DNA of 26,386 nucleotides from a virus: the IMG/VR virus record IMGVR_UViG_3300028925_008625, positions 1 through 26,386 of that record; one strand, given 5' to 3'. The notes beneath the pieces were generated by a model that was not told where the DNA came from, did not search any database, and saw only the letters and a program-made list of their open reading frames with translations. Numbering within the stretch: the stretch's first letter is position 1; every line of letters starts with the position of its first letter. Of this stretch, positions 16,848 through 24,268 are shown piece by piece. A program made the position numbers and the translations under genes.

Positions 16848-17753
16848 CTATACGCCAGGACTACCAAAGATACCACGAGGATCACTCCAGCCACTCGACT
16901 GAGCAAACAAGCCCGTGATCTTATAATCCTTGGTATCGAAATCATACTCATAATCAGTCCAGAACTCTTCACGATCATACAGCAAGAGTTCATGGTCTCC
17001 TTTATCAGCAAGAATAAACCATCCATCCGTATCCGTCAGGTAGTTCCACACCTGTGAGTCGAGCAACCCGTTGACCGCATTGATGGCATTGCTATTGTCC
17101 TCAGACTGTAGCGTCGAGCGCAGCAGTCGATCCGCTTCAAAGCGCAACTCCTTCGGCACCAGCAAGCACTTAGGCTCAATAGCCACACGCTTACCACCAC
17201 CATCACGGAAGTCACTAAAGTCGATCAACGCTTGCTCCAGCGAGGTCTGCGACAGATCAGCCGCAGAAGACAACTCATTAGCGTAGGTCGATCCATCTTC
17301 ACGAACATGAGCCGTAGAAAACAACTCAACACCATCCGCGCCGGTATAACTGGAATCGAACCCATTGTTGAAATGATTAGCAAGGATCGTTTCTTCCGTT
17401 GCTCGTGCCGAACGTGCAAGTTCCACCGCCAACTTCTCCATCGACGCATACAGATCATCACGGAGCATGTTGCGCGTCACCCGCATACCCGAACCATAGT
17501 CCAGATGCGTGTAGGTATTACGGAACCCTTCATTGTTCGTCACGTAATCAATAGGTTGACCTTCCAGCTTCTGCGTCATAATACCCACGCCGCCGATGGT
17601 CAACGTATCTTCTTGGTACTGGCTGGAGGACCTTACGTTAAAGATACTCCGGCCAATGACCGAGCGTTCCATCCATTCATGGAAAATAACCCTGTCAATG
17701 TCTCTAAGCGTTGCCGAGAAAGGAAACGCACCGATTGTATGTATTGAAGCCAT
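16848..17753 (-). CDS. Major capsid protein, HK97 fold (Mu gpT-like)
   Basis: This 301-residue protein forms the head shell. The N-terminal arm (RDIDRVIFHEWMERSVIGRS) is followed by a spine-helix region (MRVTRNMLRDDLYASMEKLA, about residues 90-130). The phrase GVELFSTAHVREDGSTYAN is of the kind found in Mu gpT-like capsids. The C-terminus ends DPRGIFGSPGV, also typical of that group. The length suits a capsid without a cleaved delta domain, consistent with a separate scaffold gene at 19081-19935. The start has AAGGAA at suitable spacing. The 108-base gap after it holds two hairpins, consistent with separate control of capsid abundance. Confidence 0.9.
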   Translation of the reverse strand: MASIHTIGAFPFSATLRDIDRVIFHEWMERSVIGRSIFNVRSSSQYQEDTLTIGGVGIMTQKLEGQPIDYVTNNEGFRNTYTHLDYGSGMRVTRNMLRDDLYASMEKLAVELARSARATEETILANHFNNGFDSSYTGADGVELFSTAHVREDGSTYANELSSAADLSQTSLEQALIDFSDFRDGGGKRVAIEPKCLLVPKELRFEADRLLRSTLQSEDNSNAINAVNGLLDSQVWNYLTDTDGWFILADKGDHELLLYDREEFWTDYEYDFDTKDYKITGLFAQSSGWSDPRGIFGSPGV

Positions 17754-17768
17754 AGTATGATTCCTTTC

Positions 17769-18320
17769 TTAAACGCCGACACCGACATTAGTTTCCATGA
17801 AATGCTCATTGACCGAACAAATCAACTCAGCGTGATCGCCAATCAGATTGTCGGAACGATTTAGAAGACCGTGTATACGCATCACCAAAGCAGCAGTAAC
17901 AGCCGCATCGGTTGCAGACAATTCCATGCCACTGATACCCGTAGTAGTGCTACCGGCATGAGTAACAGCAATCTCTGTATTATTACCATACATAGCAACA
18001 GCAGGTGTACCACTCGCATCTACTTGAGCGTAGTACATCTGAGCCGGATGATAATGAACAAGAATTGTTCCTGCCGTAGTAGCAGCAACGAGAGCTTTTT
18101 GTGACGATGATACTGACGTAGCTGATTCAGCAGCACCCACATTATGCGTTTCTGATCCAGTACTTTCCGTAACAAGACCATCCGCTTCAAGGGCCATCAT
18201 ATCGCCTTTGAAGACAGCCAAGTTATCGTTACCATTAGCATATGCGTTTAGCCCATACATAACACCCGTAGCGTTGAAGCCATGCGGGGTGTCTGCATTG
18301 GCTGGACTTGCAGCAGCCAT
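17769..18320 (-). CDS. Putative capsid decoration / head-stabilising protein
   Basis: This 183-residue protein is rich in Ala, Gly, Thr and Val with a beta-strand pattern. A first half describes a small beta-barrel-like course (NLAVFKGDMMALEADGLVTE, then SQKALVAATTAGTILVHYHP). A second half ends in AELICSVNEHF, similar to the proteins often encoded directly before the capsid gene in aquatic podoviruses. The gene lies 15 bases before the capsid start and would be made in similar amounts. No signal peptide or catalytic motif. A decoration role is inferred from position and composition. Confidence 0.55.
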   Translation of the reverse strand: MAAASPANADTPHGFNATGVMYGLNAYANGNDNLAVFKGDMMALEADGLVTESTGSETHNVGAAESATSVSSSQKALVAATTAGTILVHYHPAQMYYAQVDASGTPAVAMYGNNTEIAVTHAGSTTTGISGMELSATDAAVTAALVMRIHGLLNRSDNLIGDHAELICSVNEHFMETNVGVGV

Positions 18321-18326
18321 AACTAT

Positions 18327-19088
18327 TTATCCTCTTGTAACCGAGATACCATCTCTAGCTCTTGAATCACCATATTGAAAGTTATGACCATCTTCGCGTT
18401 CTACTTTACCCGCCACAGCCCTTGCCACTTGTCCGGCTTGAGTAGACGAGTAATTCTTTGATTTCAAACTGTCATAGATAAGTCGCTCAACACCTTCACG
18501 ATTCTGTGCAAGTGCTTCCTTACTAGCGGCCAAACCTTGTGTGACACGTGATCTTTTCTGTGCCTGTCGAGCCGTAGCAAGGCGTTCTGGCACCCTGACA
18601 AGAATTAACTCATTAGCCTTTACATCACCCGTTTCTGACGAACCTTGCATGGGCATATCCGCTAATTCCTCTTTGGTCATCTTGACGACCTGTCCACCCT
18701 GGTCAATCAATCGCTTGATCTTCTCAGGGCTTTTCCAAATCAGTTTATCGCCAGCCTTACGGCAATCTTCGCGTAAACGATCTGGAATATACAATGCGTC
18801 AAAACGGTCATATTCATCTTGCATCGTAAGACCGGCAATGTCATGTGGCGTAGGATCGTCAGGCCCCCTCAAGTCGGGACTGAGCGTATCCTGCTGCATT
18901 GCCATGATGCACTGATGAGGGTGCTTCGATTTGATATGTCCCTTTAATGCTTTGGGGTCTATCTCTTCTCCTATGCCTAATCGCGCACCGCAGAAGGGAC
19001 AGTCCTTACCATCGGAATGTTCAAAGACATAATCAACACCGGCCTGAACGATTGCATCTTCTTTCGGGTCCTTAGTGTCATTAGCCAT
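18327..19088 (-). CDS. Zinc-finger-like protein in the head operon, unknown role
   Basis: This 253-residue protein has a C2H2-type arrangement near the N-terminus: C30 and C33 in DCPFCGARLG, then H51 and H56 in LKGHIKSKHPHQC, with extra H58 and C60. The middle part is charged (RLREDCRKAGDKLIWKSPEK). The C-terminal part (about 165-235) is helical and basic (TARQAQKRSRVTQGLAASKE), with a Gly/Arg-rich end. It overlaps the scaffold stop by 8 bases and is followed by the decoration and capsid genes, so it is co-expressed with head assembly. It might bind DNA, RNA or a head protein. No named family is recognised. Confidence 0.65.
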   Translation of the reverse strand: MANDTKDPKEDAIVQAGVDYVFEHSDGKDCPFCGARLGIGEEIDPKALKGHIKSKHPHQCIMAMQQDTLSPDLRGPDDPTPHDIAGLTMQDEYDRFDALYIPDRLREDCRKAGDKLIWKSPEKIKRLIDQGGQVVKMTKEELADMPMQGSSETGDVKANELILVRVPERLATARQAQKRSRVTQGLAASKEALAQNREGVERLIYDSLKSKNYSSTQAGQVARAVAGKVEREDGHNFQYGDSRARDGISVTRG

Positions 19089-19935
19089 TGTTCGCTCCGT
19101 TATGACGGGACATAGACAACGTATCTAATTGCTTTGCTGTATCAGCAGTAATTGTGCGAAGACGATCAAAACGAGTCGCAGTAGGATCAAAAGCAGGTAT
19201 CCCCTGTTGTGGTGCCTGACCGTTAGGCGTAGCGGCGAGTGGATTTCTTGGGCGTGGTTGCGAAAACGGTTTGACTTCCCCCGCTTCCATAGCATCGACT
19301 AAAAGTTCTTTAGTTCGGGCGGCTACATCACGAGGACGCTTCGCCAGTTCAGGATATTGCTGCAAGTCTTGATTCAAACGTGCTTGCAAATTCCCAGACT
19401 GTTCCGGCGTAATCATACCCTTTTGCACCCATTCCGAGAAACGGTTGCTGGTCGAGAACGTGGAGTTTAACTCCCCCATGATCTCTCCCTTGACCTGACT
19501 TGCTACCGCAGCCATATCTTGCTTAGTAGCTAAGTCACCGGCTTTCTGCTGAAACTTATGATCAAAATGAGTCTCTAACGTATCATAAGCCTGAGTACCG
19601 GCCTCATCGTTGCCTAACTGCTGGCGTATTAATTGTTCGGTTGCGTCTGGGATCTTACGACCCTGTTCGCTTTGATCAACAGGCGCGGAACGATTCTGCA
19701 CTTGTTGGAGTTGCTGTTGCAACGCTTGATCACGTGCTGCCCATTGAGCATCACGCTGCATCAAGTTTTGCACCTGGTGTTCAGCTTGCTTGGCCTTATC
19801 GTTGACCTGTTTAAACCGGTCATACGGTACGGCTTGCGACTCCTGCCCCGCTGACGGGGAGGCACCCGATTGCGAAGTCGTTCCACCATTAGACGAGCTT
19901 GGTGAAGAATTAACGTCTGGAGTTACTTCACTCAT
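19081..19935 (-). CDS. Capsid scaffolding protein
   Basis: This 284-residue protein sits between portal and capsid genes, the standard place for a scaffold. It has a disordered Ser/Gly-rich start (residues 1-35) and a Gln-rich coiled coil (about 38-85, QVQNLMQRDAQWAARDQALQ). Helical segments continue to about 225, then a Pro/Asn/Gln linker (PRNPLAATPNGQAPQQG). The short C-terminal helix (FDRLRTITADTAKQLDTLSM) may be the capsid-binding element. The composition (high Gln, Asp and Ala, no Cys) matches phage scaffolds. AAGGAA precedes the ATG. No protease signature is seen in it or its neighbours. Confidence 0.82.
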   Translation of the reverse strand: MSEVTPDVNSSPSSSNGGTTSQSGASPSAGQESQAVPYDRFKQVNDKAKQAEHQVQNLMQRDAQWAARDQALQQQLQQVQNRSAPVDQSEQGRKIPDATEQLIRQQLGNDEAGTQAYDTLETHFDHKFQQKAGDLATKQDMAAVASQVKGEIMGELNSTFSTSNRFSEWVQKGMITPEQSGNLQARLNQDLQQYPELAKRPRDVAARTKELLVDAMEAGEVKPFSQPRPRNPLAATPNGQAPQQGIPAFDPTATRFDRLRTITADTAKQLDTLSMSRHNGANNG

Positions 19936-19953
19936 TAGAGTGGTCTTCCTTGG

Positions 19954-20094
19954 TTAGTACTGCTTATTAGCAGGTTTAGTCGTCGGCGTACTACCGCCTT
20001 TGCTCTTGGATTTCTTGCCACCCGTAGCACCTTTGCTAGATGCTTTCTTTGGTGCCCAAGATCCATGCGCCTTATTACCAGTCCAATCCTTCAT
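19954..20094 (-). CDS. 46-residue lysine-rich peptide, unrecognised
   Basis: This short frame starts at ATG 20094, sharing ATGA with the stop of the gene before it, and ends in TAA at 19954, 18 bases before the scaffold start. The product begins MKDWTGNKAHGSWAPKKASS and is then Lys/Ser/Gly/Thr-rich with 11 lysines in 46 residues and no acidic residue after D3. It is probably disordered and could bind DNA, RNA or acidic scaffold surfaces. The coupled start and exact fit between neighbours are the main support for it being a gene. Confidence 0.7.
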   Translation of the reverse strand: MKDWTGNKAHGSWAPKKASSKGATGGKKSKSKGGSTPTTKPANKQY

Positions 20095-20333
20095 GGGGAT
20101 TGCTCCTGTTGGTTGTGATTAGCTTCCGCTTGCTTACGCAAACTCCGTGACACGGTGTCCGGTAGGTTTAACCCTGCTACCTTGCATAATCCATGAAACA
20201 GGGTTAGATACTGCATGGGTTTTATGCCACCACTGACGATGGTGGTGGGATCGCCATTCTTCAACGATATAAAGGCATATTTACCCTGCCCTACCATGTT
20301 GCGAACGACTTGATGTTTAACGTCTTCGTTCAT
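20091..20333 (-). CDS. Small conserved-looking protein, unrecognised
   Basis: This 80-residue protein is coupled at both ends by ATGA. The core (GKYAFISLKNGDPTTIVSGG, then MQYLTLFHGLCKVAGLN) looks like a small alpha/beta unit. The last 20 residues are basic and then Gln/Asn-rich and likely disordered. It is part of the three-gene cluster of small proteins between the portal-associated protein and the scaffold. Function unknown. Confidence 0.65.
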   Translation of the reverse strand: MNEDVKHQVVRNMVGQGKYAFISLKNGDPTTIVSGGIKPMQYLTLFHGLCKVAGLNLPDTVSRSLRKQAEANHNQQEQSP

Positions 20334-20617
20334 GCCATCATCTCTTCTAATTGTTCCTGGGTAACGCCATCACCATCGTGCAGTCCCATTGCTGCTCCGG
20401 CCTCATTCTCCAGCCGCAGTATAGCCCTACGTACCCCTTCAGCAATACCGGTATGGTAGTTGACCTTGGAGATGTCACCTCCTTGTCCAGCACCCCTGAC
20501 CGATACGACTTCCTTCTGCTCCATCTCGCGTAATAGTACGATCACCTCATCAAAGGTCGGGTTGGTAAAGAAGTCGCGTTGGTAGCGTAGAGTCCTATCC
20601 TGCTGCTCTTGGTTCAT
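20330..20617 (-). CDS. Small helical protein, unrecognised
   Basis: This 95-residue protein has amphipathic helices at about residues 23-38 (DEVIVLLREMEQKEVVSV) and 58-75 (IAEGVRRAILRLENEAGAAM) and an acidic C-terminus (TQEQLEEMMA). It overlaps the next gene by ATGA and follows the disordered portal-adjacent gene by 10 bases. No signal peptide or known motif. Function unknown. Confidence 0.65.
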   Translation of the reverse strand: MNQEQQDRTLRYQRDFFTNPTFDEVIVLLREMEQKEVVSVRGAGQGGDISKVNYHTGIAEGVRRAILRLENEAGAAMGLHDGDGVTQEQLEEMMA

Positions 20618-20627
20618 CGTCTATTCC

Positions 20628-21353
20628 TTAATATCCCTGATTAGGCAACATATCAGAATTAGGGTTGTTATATCGGACACCTGGCTCAACATTAGTATTA
20701 GTTGCAGGTCCAGCGGGGAACAATACGCCATCTGGACCTAGTCTATAGAGCATACCATCTTGCTCATGGTATCCTGTTCTCCTCATGTAGTCCCACTCCT
20801 CTGCACTAAGATGGTCGGAAGTAAGGTACCCAGAAGATCGTCCTGCCATATCCCTGCCATATTGCGTTCCCCTGCCAGGAGAATCAGGAGAGGGAGGACC
20901 CGAGGGCACAAAACTTGGTCCTGCGGTCATACCTTCGTGGTAGTCCTGGGATGCGCCAATGGGGTCCACCATTGGTTCGCCCGTTTCATGGTGAATAGGA
21001 TAAGGCGCATAATGCCTGGCCTGATCCTCCGGCCAGCCTCCTCCTGCTTGACCCCCTGCTGCATCTCTTAATCTCTCCTGCGCTCGTTGATTTTCGATTC
21101 GATCAGAAGACGCAAGTTTATACCTTCGATTTGCTTCTGGATTTGCTGCCATGCGCCCAAGGCTTTGCGATACTGGGCGCATATCCTCATCGGCTAAAGG
21201 TGGGTTAGGTGTTGGGCGCATTGGCGAATTTAAGTTACGCATATCCCTATCCGACAATCCTTTATTGCCCATAGTAGCGTTCATCATAGACGCTATCTTT
21301 GCTTGCTGATTCGGACTTTGCCGACTAGCATAATTTGACATATCGTTTGGCAT
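20628..21353 (-). CDS. Disordered portal-adjacent protein with two DMR motifs
   Basis: This 241-residue protein is rich in Pro, Gly, Asn, Arg and Tyr and is probably largely disordered. Residues 30-43 (NKGLSDRDMRNLNS) and 50-63 (NPPLADEDMRPVSQ) match the 14-residue repeat NPTLVDDDMRGLVT of the protein at 9437-10945. The C-terminal part (LSAEEWDYMRRTGYHEQDGM and LYRLGPDGVLFPAG) looks folded. It starts two bases after the portal stop. The shared motif suggests that this protein and the repeat protein bind a common partner, or that one holds the other. No family is recognised. Confidence 0.6.
   Translation of the reverse strand: MPNDMSNYASRQSPNQQAKIASMMNATMGNKGLSDRDMRNLNSPMRPTPNPPLADEDMRPVSQSLGRMAANPEANRRYKLASSDRIENQRAQERLRDAAGGQAGGGWPEDQARHYAPYPIHHETGEPMVDPIGASQDYHEGMTAGPSFVPSGPPSPDSPGRGTQYGRDMAGRSSGYLTSDHLSAEEWDYMRRTGYHEQDGMLYRLGPDGVLFPAGPATNTNVEPGVRYNNPNSDMLPNQGY
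21165..21266 (-). repeat. Two divergent copies of the DMR motif
   Basis: Residues 30-43 and 50-63 of the 241-residue protein carry NKGLSDRDMRNLNS and NPPLADEDMRPVSQ. Both keep the L-x-D-x-DMR core of the repeat array at 9755-10297. Confidence 0.6.
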
Positions 21354-21355
21354 AA

Positions 21356-23701
21356 TTACACTCCTGCTCCAGTGAGGTTAGGCATAGCACCATTAGCGGC
21401 ACCATTAGCGGCACCATTAGCGGCACCATTATTCGCTGCGGGACTTGCTCCTACATTACCCATTGCGCCTTGTTGCGCTCCGTCCAACTGAGCTACATTC
21501 GCGGCGGTAGGCTGCTGTTGTCCTTGTTGGGGCGGTTGACCCCCTCCTGCTGCCGCCATTGCCGCCTGTTGCTGCTGCATCGTAGCTTTCTGCTGCTTCT
21601 GTTGCACCTGTTGCTGCAAGTGCATCATATGACCCGCCATATTGGGTTGATTCATACTTTGAAATGCCGATGATTGTATATGTGCCATATGCTCTTGTAT
21701 ATGGCGATCATCGTTATCATTAGGATGGACTACAGCCCCTTGGCCTAAACCAAATATCTGCTGGTCCATTTCCCCATTTTCTTCATCCGCATCTTTAGGC
21801 ACACCGGACGATAACGCTTCTTTCGGCCCAATGAACTGCTCTGGGTTTTGAATATCCACCGAATGAAGGGCGAAGTTAAGCACTTCCCACATCTTAGCCG
21901 GATCTTGCATGATGATAGGCGAACTAGCAGCCAACTGTGAAAGAGTCTGCGCTTGCTCCTGGCGCATCATAGAGCCGTACAACCCTGCATTAGCTCCTAT
22001 CCTGAAGTCATACTCGCCCCGCATCCACATCTCTTTGCGCGATAACTGCTGCGTAAGGGGTCCCTCTTTACCTTGAAGGCGCAGGGATCGCTCTTCCGGC
22101 CCAAACTGCAACTCCATGTTGTAGATCGTCCGGCAAAGAAACGAAAATGCCTCTGCATCCTGCGAAGAAGTCTCTCCCATACGAGCCATAGACTCTTGCT
22201 GCGTTCCTACAAACCCTGTCGCATGACGCGAAGCGGCACCCCTGGTAGGACTCATCCCCAAGAAAAGGTCCGTAACGCCCATGACCCGCTCTACTAAGGT
22301 ATAGAGCAACTGCTCCTCTTGAGCATAGAAAGAGGTCACATTCTGTAGTTGGGGAAAGCGCACATCGTTGATATCGTCTACCGGCACCCCCTTGAGAGGT
22401 CGTAGCTGTATCTTCTCTGGATTGATCGTGGACGTAGCTCTGTAGAAGAAGAAGGGCATGTTCGTCGCAAAGCCTACATCCATCCGCATATTATGTATGG
22501 TGTCGAGTTCGGCACTGAGGTGCTTAGCGATCTCCATCACGCCCATACTATACCAACGGGTGCCTACGGTCTGATAGTGCATCTCCAGCAGAGGACGTTC
22601 ATCTTGCCAGTAGATATCCGACAACCGATAGGCACCTATCAGCTTACGGGGGGCTGTAGCGGCAAAAAAGACACACTCTGTCCACTCTTCTTCGCCCTCT
22701 TCATTCTCCAGCGGCCACGGCATAAACCACCGTAAGACCTCAAACTCTGGGTTGGGACGGACAGTAGGGGTGCGCCGTGTAGAGAGAGATCGCTGCATCC
22801 CCTCATGGCGATCTTGCGTTTTGACACGTTGCTGATTACTGGAGGTAACGGCATCACCGGAGCGGTCTTGACTTGGGGCGTTGTCTATCCACCAATCGCG
22901 CTTCTTCATGTCATCATCGTCGTCTATATAACCATACGATGAATCTTTCAACTGCCAGATAAGGGATAGGTTCTGAAAGGTGCGTAACCCTACGAAGTCC
23001 GATCCACCTGGGTTAGACTCGGTAAGCGGCTGGAGGTTAAAGCCCTCTTTAGACTTGATTAGGTCATCCCACTCCAACGGGAACAACACCGGCCCATCAT
23101 AGCGCACAGCCCGTTTCAATGTCGTTTCTTGGGCAGACTGAATGACGGGTTGTCCGTCATCATCAATCATCGGGGTGCCATCGGGATTAAACAGGAAAGC
23201 AGGAGCAGCAGTCTCCTCTAACGCACGGTAGGTATACTCATCTACGGCATACGATATAAGACCTACTGCTGCGCCGTGTATACAGCGCATCTTAGATATC
23301 TTAGACCACATGGCACGTGCGTTCATGCGTTTAGGCTGTAGGTGCCAATCGACTAACTTACAGGCATCACGGAAAATCTCTTGGTCGTCGTCTTCTTCCG
23401 CTTTACCACTAACCAAAGGGGTCTGTGACCATACACCGGTAACAAGACGGGTATTGATTGAATCGACCAACCAATACGGCATCTGCACGTGTAAGTTAGA
23501 CGACCCTTTCCACGGACCAGCCCTGTTAGAGTCCACCTGACCTCTGAACATCTCATCATACCCAACGTGCTGCTTAGTCCATTTACTGCGTTCTTCTACC
23601 CTATCACGATAGAGGTGAAATATCGTCTGTAGGATGTCTTCTTTTTGATCTTCAGATAGATCAAGCAGTTCAGGAGGAGCAAAATTAACAGCTTGTGCCA
23701 T
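21356..23701 (-). CDS. Portal protein
   Basis: The portal is the dodecameric ring at the head vertex through which DNA passes. This 781-residue protein has the course of podovirus (P22-like) portals. A helical N-terminus (DQKEDILQTIFHLYRDRVEE) and a wing region with NLHVQMPYWLVDSINTRL come first. A central stretch follows with IAKHLSAELDTIHNMRMDVG and LVERVMGVTDLFLGM (about 440-490). A long crown/stem helical region runs to about 650. The last 100 residues are Gln-rich and then Ala/Asn/Gly repeats (GAANGAANGAANGA), probably disordered. GAGG lies 6 bases before ATG. A candidate promoter is centred about 50 bases upstream, which would make this the first gene of the head/tail operon. Confidence 0.88.
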   Translation of the reverse strand: MAQAVNFAPPELLDLSEDQKEDILQTIFHLYRDRVEERSKWTKQHVGYDEMFRGQVDSNRAGPWKGSSNLHVQMPYWLVDSINTRLVTGVWSQTPLVSGKAEEDDDQEIFRDACKLVDWHLQPKRMNARAMWSKISKMRCIHGAAVGLISYAVDEYTYRALEETAAPAFLFNPDGTPMIDDDGQPVIQSAQETTLKRAVRYDGPVLFPLEWDDLIKSKEGFNLQPLTESNPGGSDFVGLRTFQNLSLIWQLKDSSYGYIDDDDDMKKRDWWIDNAPSQDRSGDAVTSSNQQRVKTQDRHEGMQRSLSTRRTPTVRPNPEFEVLRWFMPWPLENEEGEEEWTECVFFAATAPRKLIGAYRLSDIYWQDERPLLEMHYQTVGTRWYSMGVMEIAKHLSAELDTIHNMRMDVGFATNMPFFFYRATSTINPEKIQLRPLKGVPVDDINDVRFPQLQNVTSFYAQEEQLLYTLVERVMGVTDLFLGMSPTRGAASRHATGFVGTQQESMARMGETSSQDAEAFSFLCRTIYNMELQFGPEERSLRLQGKEGPLTQQLSRKEMWMRGEYDFRIGANAGLYGSMMRQEQAQTLSQLAASSPIIMQDPAKMWEVLNFALHSVDIQNPEQFIGPKEALSSGVPKDADEENGEMDQQIFGLGQGAVVHPNDNDDRHIQEHMAHIQSSAFQSMNQPNMAGHMMHLQQQVQQKQQKATMQQQQAAMAAAGGGQPPQQGQQQPTAANVAQLDGAQQGAMGNVGASPAANNGAANGAANGAANGAMPNLTGAGV
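21387..21431 (-). repeat. 12-bp direct repeats at the portal C-terminus
   Basis: GCACCATTAGCG is repeated three times, with a fourth copy of nine bases. It encodes the GAAN repeats in the low-complexity portal tail. Such short in-frame repeats vary easily in number by slippage. Confidence 0.9.
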
Positions 23702-23739
23702 AGGTCCTCTATATAAATAGTCGGGATGATCCTAAGTAA

Positions 23740-23768
23740 GTATTAGTAGGTATAGTTACCCCTGTCAA
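23740..23768 (-). promoter_or_regulatory. Candidate sigma-70-like promoter for the portal operon
   Basis: On the minus strand a perfect TTGACA (23763-23768) is followed after 17 bases by TAATAC (23740-23745). It lies in the only sizeable gap of the right half (23702-23817). It would start RNA about 30 bases before the portal ATG. The -10 box is weak (three of six consensus bases). Confidence 0.45.
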
Positions 23769-23807
23769 CCAGATAATAGGCAAAAACACCCTTTTTATTC
23801 CATTACA

Positions 23808-23837
23808 TAGGTAATTATTAGCTATTTTTAGGTAATT
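23808..23837 (-). repeat. Pair of TAGGTAATT direct repeats spaced 21 bp
   Basis: TAGGTAATT (plus-strand reading) occurs at 23808-23816 and 23829-23837. It lies in AT-rich sequence around the stop of the 58-residue gene, upstream of the candidate promoter. The spacing of two helical turns would suit paired binding of a regulator, but chance in AT-rich sequence is possible. Confidence 0.4.
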
Positions 23838-23994
23838 TATTGCCTTTTTTGCGCTGTAAGGGCGTTTCTATGCCCAATTTTGCGCATAAGTTAATGAAGT
23901 TCTGTGTTCGTAGGCGCAAGGCACGACGCGCATCTTCATTGGTGTTGTACATACGGCAGACCCGCCTTAACTGCTCTTCACTCACCTTCGACAT
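23818..23994 (-). CDS. 58-residue basic HTH-like protein
   Basis: I choose ATG at 23994 (MSKVSEEQLRRVCRMYNTNE), which overlaps the GroES stop by 17 bases. The frame stays open to 24063, but the extra residues look like antisense-quality sequence. The body suggests a tri-helical, helix-turn-helix-like unit (EEQLRRVCRMYN, DARRALRLRTQNFINLCAKL), followed by a basic tail (QRKKGNKLPKNS). It may be a small DNA-binding regulator. A very short terminase small subunit is an alternative, since none is otherwise seen. The ribosome site is weak, so translation probably depends on the GroES gene. Confidence 0.55.
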   Translation of the reverse strand: MSKVSEEQLRRVCRMYNTNEDARRALRLRTQNFINLCAKLGIETPLQRKKGNKLPKNS

Positions 23995-24268
23995 AGGCCA
24001 TGATTTCTGATTCGGGCAATAACAGGTACCACTCGCCCTCAAATTTAACCTCCGTGCCAGCAAATTGCGGCACGATAGCTACTTTTCCAGCCTCGACCTC
24101 ATCTACATCTACGCCTACTTCTAGTATCTGTGCTTCCTGCGAAGGTCGTATCGCACTGTCGGGTGTGTAAAGGATGCTATCTTCAAATGGGTCATGCGCG
24201 GCCATTCTCTGCAATAGGACCCGCTGGCGTGTCGGATGCACCGTCAGGGGTATCTGGTCGATCATCAT
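23978..24268 (-). CDS. GroES-like co-chaperonin (Cpn10)
   Basis: GroES caps GroEL during folding; phages such as T4 (gp31) supply their own cap to fold capsid protein. The 96-residue length is usual for GroES. Start chosen at the ATG after GGGAGG with 6-base spacing. The fold order is visible: an N-terminal strand (VHPTRQRVLLQRM), then a mobile loop with hydrophobic tripeptide ILY at residues 32-34 (E. coli IVL). A barrel strand (SQEAQILEVG) leads directly into VEAGKVAIVPQFAGTEVKFE, and the C-terminus is LLLPESEIMAYVEGE, close to E. coli ESDILAIVEA. The roof hairpin between the barrel strands is almost absent, as in T4 gp31. No GroEL gene is in the window, so the host GroEL is the presumed partner. 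It overlaps the upstream gene by 77 bases. Confidence 0.85.
   Translation of the reverse strand: MMIDQIPLTVHPTRQRVLLQRMAAHDPFEDSILYTPDSAIRPSQEAQILEVGVDVDEVEAGKVAIVPQFAGTEVKFEGEWYLLLPESEIMAYVEGE

Noticed and set aside
23724-23745. T7-type RNA polymerase promoter beginning TAATAC
   Set aside because: After the first six bases the sequence no longer fits the T7 pattern, and no repeated copy was noticed before other genes.
23995-24063. N-terminal extension of the 58-residue protein up to ATG 24063
   Set aside because: It would overlap most of the second half of the GroES-like gene, and its residues do not look like part of the same domain.
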